Origin: Patescibacteria group bacterium UBA6102
GTDB taxonomy: Bacteria; Patescibacteriota; Minisyncoccia; Minisyncoccales; UBA5738
Reading direction: 5' to 3'
DNA length: 7,688 nt
Assembly: GCA_002423555.1 (NCBI GenBank)
Contig: DIWQ01000042.1
Location: 3,197-10,884, forward strand
Within the stretch, counting starts at the first letter, position 1, and each line of letters begins with the position of its first letter. The position numbers and the translations under genes were made by a program. Positions 5,208 through 7,688 of the stretch are shown piece after piece. The notes beneath the pieces were generated by a model, which ran no database searches, was not told the origin of the DNA, and saw nothing but the letters and a program-made list of their open reading frames with translations.

Positions 5208-6953
5208 CATCGGTCCGCCCATGCCGCCGATATTAAACATTGAACCGCCTGCTTGCACCGGGGACGAAGATGCCGCCGCGCTTTGTTTGGAAGAGGACAC
5301 CGCCACGCGGTCGCCCTCGCTTATCCCCGAAATAATTTCCGTGTTTTGATCGTCGGATAGACCGATTGACACCGTTTGTTCGCGCGGCGCCGCATCGGCG
5401 CTTCCGCCGGAAGGCTCCATCAAAACATAGGCCGAACCGTCATTGGCGGTTTTTACCGCCGTTGACGGCACCAAAAGGACATCCTGCTTAATCTGCGTGA
5501 TTACCGACGCCGACACGCTCATCCCCGATTTCACCTGCGGATTAGCTTCGTCCAGAGCGATAACCACTTCATAGCTCACCACTCCCTGACTCACCGATCC
5601 CATCACGCCCACCTGGGCCACTTTGCCGGTGATGGTAAGTTCGTCAACCGCCGAAAACGATAAGGCGGCTTTTTGCCCGGCTTCAACCTTGGCGATATCC
5701 ACTTCGTTAAGGGTGATTGAAGCAACTTGATTGGCGGTGATAATCGTCGCCACGGACGCTCCCGAAGCAATCTCGTCTCCCGCCTTGATATCAATCGCGG
5801 CGACAACACCGTCAAACGGAGCGACAATCGTGCAATCCGCCAGCGCTTCCCGCGCCGCGTCAAGCGCCCGTTGTTTTTGCTCCACCGCCAATGTTTTTGA
5901 CTTGATGTCGGATTCATCGGGCGCTTGCGTCAATTTATCCAATGATTTGGTTTTTTCATCAAGAGTGCGCTGGGCATTAACCACCGCGCTTTCGGCATTG
6001 TCAATCGCCTGTTTGGCGGAAAGTAAATTGCTTAAATTGGAATTATTTTGAGTCGTATAGCCTGACAAGGACGACAAATGCGTTTCGCTAAAAGTTTGCG
6101 CCGTCAAATTTTGATTCTCCATCACGTCTTTGTAGCGCTGGACCAAAGTGGCCGTGTTTTTCAAGGCTTCTTGCGCCAGCTTGGCGGTCTCATAGGTCTG
6201 GTTGAGCAAATTTTCTATCTCTTCGTTTGAAGACTCCCGGCTCGTTTTTTTATAATCGGCAAAATTCCGGTCATACTGGTCTTTTGCTTGCCGCCACGCC
6301 GCCGCGCTCTGCGCCACCAGCAATGACGCCTGTGAATCATAATCCTTGATGGCATCAGCATAATAATCAAGATAAGTCGGATTGGATTGTGTTACGTAGG
6401 AACTGGCGCCGGCGACAATATCCTGCAATCCGGAAATAATTGACGACAAGCTGGAAAACGCGCTCGCCGCCGAAGTGAATCCTTGTTTATATGATTGCGC
6501 CAGATCGTCTTGATCGCTTGCCAAAGATTCTTTGGCTTGAACCAGCGCGTTTTCCGCCTGAGTAAGAGCCAGATCATCAGCCGGCTCATATAATTCATCC
6601 AGCGCGATTTGGGCGCTTTCCAACGCCACGCGCGCGTCATAAACGGCGTCTTGCGCATCATCATCGTCAATCCGCGCAATGACGTCTTGCGCTTTTACGG
6701 ATTGGCCGGCAACAACCGCAACCTCCAAAACCTCCCCCGCGGTTTTTGATTTTAGCGCCGTTTCCCGCGCCGGCGACACCTGCCCGGTGCCCGAAACCGT
6801 TTGCATAATCGCGCCGGTTTCAACCGCACCATAAGTATAAACCGTTTGGGTCTGGCTGGCGGTATCGGGTTTGAAAAAATAATAACCGGCCGCCGCCAAA
6901 ATCAAAATTGCGACCAATGAAATTTTTTTGTGTTTTTTTATAAAGGAAATCAT
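5202..6953 (-). CDS. HlyD/MacA-family efflux periplasmic adaptor with extended coiled coil
   Basis: A 583-residue membrane-fusion/adaptor protein. A membrane anchor at about 11-27 (ISLVAILILAAAGYYFF) is followed by the first lipoyl half (about 55-97, with TAGEVLEVAVVAGQSVKAQDVIARID). A helical and coiled-coil region spans about 98-372. The second lipoyl half is at 373-408 (CTIVAPFDGVVAAIDIKAGDEI), the beta-barrel domain at about 409-490, and the membrane-proximal domain at about 491-555 (VLLVPSTAVKT). A Ser-rich then Gly/Met-rich tail ends the chain. MacA or YknX are about 370-390 residues, so roughly 200 extra residues sit in the helical insert, which includes Ser/Asn/Gln-rich stretches. In known tripartite pumps this protein links the ATPase-permease pair to the next envelope layer. 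ATG 6953 gives the shortest lysine-rich leader before the anchor; no Shine-Dalgarno precedes it. The gene sits first before ATPase and permease, the normal order. Confidence 0.93.
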   Translation of the reverse strand: MISFIKKHKKISLVAILILAAAGYYFFKPDTASQTQTVYTYGAVETGAIMQTVSGTGQVSPARETALKSKTAGEVLEVAVVAGQSVKAQDVIARIDDDDAQDAVYDARVALESAQIALDELYEPADDLALTQAENALVQAKESLASDQDDLAQSYKQGFTSAASAFSSLSSIISGLQDIVAGASSYVTQSNPTYLDYYADAIKDYDSQASLLVAQSAAAWRQAKDQYDRNFADYKKTSRESSNEEIENLLNQTYETAKLAQEALKNTATLVQRYKDVMENQNLTAQTFSETHLSSLSGYTTQNNSNLSNLLSAKQAIDNAESAVVNAQRTLDEKTKSLDKLTQAPDESDIKSKTLAVEQKQRALDAAREALADCTIVAPFDGVVAAIDIKAGDEIASGASVATIITANQVASITLNEVDIAKVEAGQKAALSFSAVDELTITGKVAQVGVMGSVSQGVVSYEVVIALDEANPQVKSGMSVSASVITQIKQDVLLVPSTAVKTANDGSAYVLMEPSGGSADAAPREQTVSIGLSDDQNTEIISGISEGDRVAVSSSKQSAAASSSPVQAGGSMFNIGGMGGPMR

Positions 6954-6961
6954 ATTTATTG

Positions 6962-6984
6962 GTTTAACGGATTTGCCGTTTAAC
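6962..6984. repeat. Short imperfect inverted repeat spanning the upstream stop codon
   Basis: On the minus strand GTTAAACGG and CCGTTAAAC flank a five-base loop and pair at eight of nine positions. The element overlaps the stop codon of the upstream membrane-protein gene and fills most of the gap before the adaptor gene. No T-run follows it, so it is not a convincing terminator; it may be a minor mRNA structure or chance. Confidence 0.25.
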
Positions 6985-7688
6985 GATTAATTTCAACAAT
7001 GCCGAAAGCGTCTATTTGATCGCCCTTCCGATCGCCCACCACCGCCAGTTCGTCGCCGATTTCAAATTGCGCGCCAAAGGGCAGGCGGGTTTGGGAATTT
7101 ATCCGCACGATAAAATCTTCCCGCTGGCGGGTGATGATGATAAAATCCGCGCCGGCGATATTTTTGATCGTTCCGTAATAAAAATCATGGAAGCGGCGCG
7201 GCCCCAGATCGCGATAAATGCCGGTGCCGCAGGGAGAAGCTTCGGGAGCAAAATGAGCAGGTTCAAGCAGGCGGTCGCCGCGGGGACAGCGGGAAAGATT
7301 TTCATGCAGAGGGGTTCGCGCCAACAGCGCCGCGCCGGCAAAAACAACCAACAGGACCGCCAACGCCGAATACAAAAGAGGCAGGCGGTAGGTAAATTCG
7401 TAACGCCGCACCAAAATTTCCAGCGCCAGCGCGAACACCAGCACCGATAAAATAATCAGCCACGGCGCCGATGCCAAAAAAATCAAAACGCCGCGCCAGC
7501 CGAAAACCGGCGCCAGCCAAATGCCGGTTTCGCGGTTGATGAACAAAAACAAGCTGGCAAAATAAAGCGCCGCCAACACCGCGATCACCGCGCCGGCCAG
7601 CCACAAAACCGCCCGCAGGACAAAATGCCACCGGGGGCGCATTTTCAATTTTCCGCTTTTGGCGGCGGCGATTATTTTTTCGCCGATT
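6980..7688 (-). CDS. Three-helix membrane protein with extracytoplasmic OB-like domain (5' end likely outside window)
   Basis: The reading frame ends at 6980 and stays open to the right edge, encoding IGEKIIAAAKSGKLK before MRPRWHF. This lysine-rich pre-sequence runs smoothly into the protein, so the true start probably lies beyond 7688. If the start is internal, ATG 7642 (with a weak GGAA eight bases upstream) or TTG 7648 are the candidates, giving 220 or 222 residues. Counting from TTG: TM1 at about 11-37, TM2 at about 52-80, TM3 at about 88-110, then an outside domain at 111-222 with a cysteine pair (C121, C140). The last 65 residues are a beta-rich module (YYGTIKNIAGADFIIITRQ, FEIGDELAVVGDRKG) that resembles the DUF5666-like domain of the operon's last gene. 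It is 26 bases upstream of the adaptor gene. I recognise no named family; a sensory or anti-sigma-like membrane role is possible but unproved. Confidence 0.75.
   Translation of the reverse strand, partial: IGEKIIAAAKSGKLKMRPRWHFVLRAVLWLAGAVIAVLAALYFASLFLFINRETGIWLAPVFGWRGVLIFLASAPWLIILSVLVFALALEILVRRYEFTYRLPLLYSALAVLLVVFAGAALLARTPLHENLSRCPRGDRLLEPAHFAPEASPCGTGIYRDLGPRRFHDFYYGTIKNIAGADFIIITRQREDFIVRINSQTRLPFGAQFEIGDELAVVGDRKGDQIDAFGIVEINR

Overview
All recognisable genes in this window lie on the minus strand, so the window reads right to left biologically. The suggested host is an uncultivated Patescibacteria (CPR)-type bacterium. The grounds are tightly packed single-strand operons, a MacAB/YknXYZ-like ABC exporter flanked by small membrane-anchored OB-like proteins, almost pure A/T spacers next to GC-rich coding DNA, and no clear Shine-Dalgarno sequences. 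This is an inference from gene content and style; there is no rRNA or universal marker here to prove it. UGA acts as a stop codon for at least two genes, so the UGA=Gly code of Gracilibacteria/SR1 is not in use.

Right part (7688 to 2521, minus strand): an export operon. First comes a three-helix membrane protein with an extracytoplasmic beta-rich domain (5' end outside the window). It is followed by a 583-residue HlyD/MacA-type adaptor with a very long coiled-coil region, a MacB/LolD-type ATPase, a MacB/FtsX-type permease, and a small anchored secreted protein with a DUF5666-like domain. ATPase, permease and adaptor together should form a mechanotransmission-type efflux or secretion pump; the cargo is unknown. 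Two spacers in this operon (3021-3126 and 5111-5207) are built from 7-base A-rich units followed by 7-base T-rich units.

Middle (2520 to 2106): no gene. It holds four consecutive hairpins (2268-2290, 2331-2384, 2403-2442, 2470-2501). Three share a GGTCTAACCCTC-type core, and the leftmost has a T-rich tail and should terminate minus-strand transcription. Downstream of them (2140-2112) is a good sigma70-like promoter whose predicted start coincides with the GTG codon of the next gene, suggesting a leaderless message.

Left part (2105 to 1): a three-gene overlapping operon of the 2-hydroxyacyl-CoA dehydratase/activase superfamily. It holds two HgdB/DUF2229-like iron-sulfur proteins and the start of a BadF/BcrA-type ASKHA ATPase activator. 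The first two genes overlap by 19 bases at a perfect A_AAA_AAG slippery heptamer directly before the first stop, in the phase that would fuse them by -1 frameshifting. The substrate of this presumed ATP-driven low-potential electron system cannot be read from the sequence.
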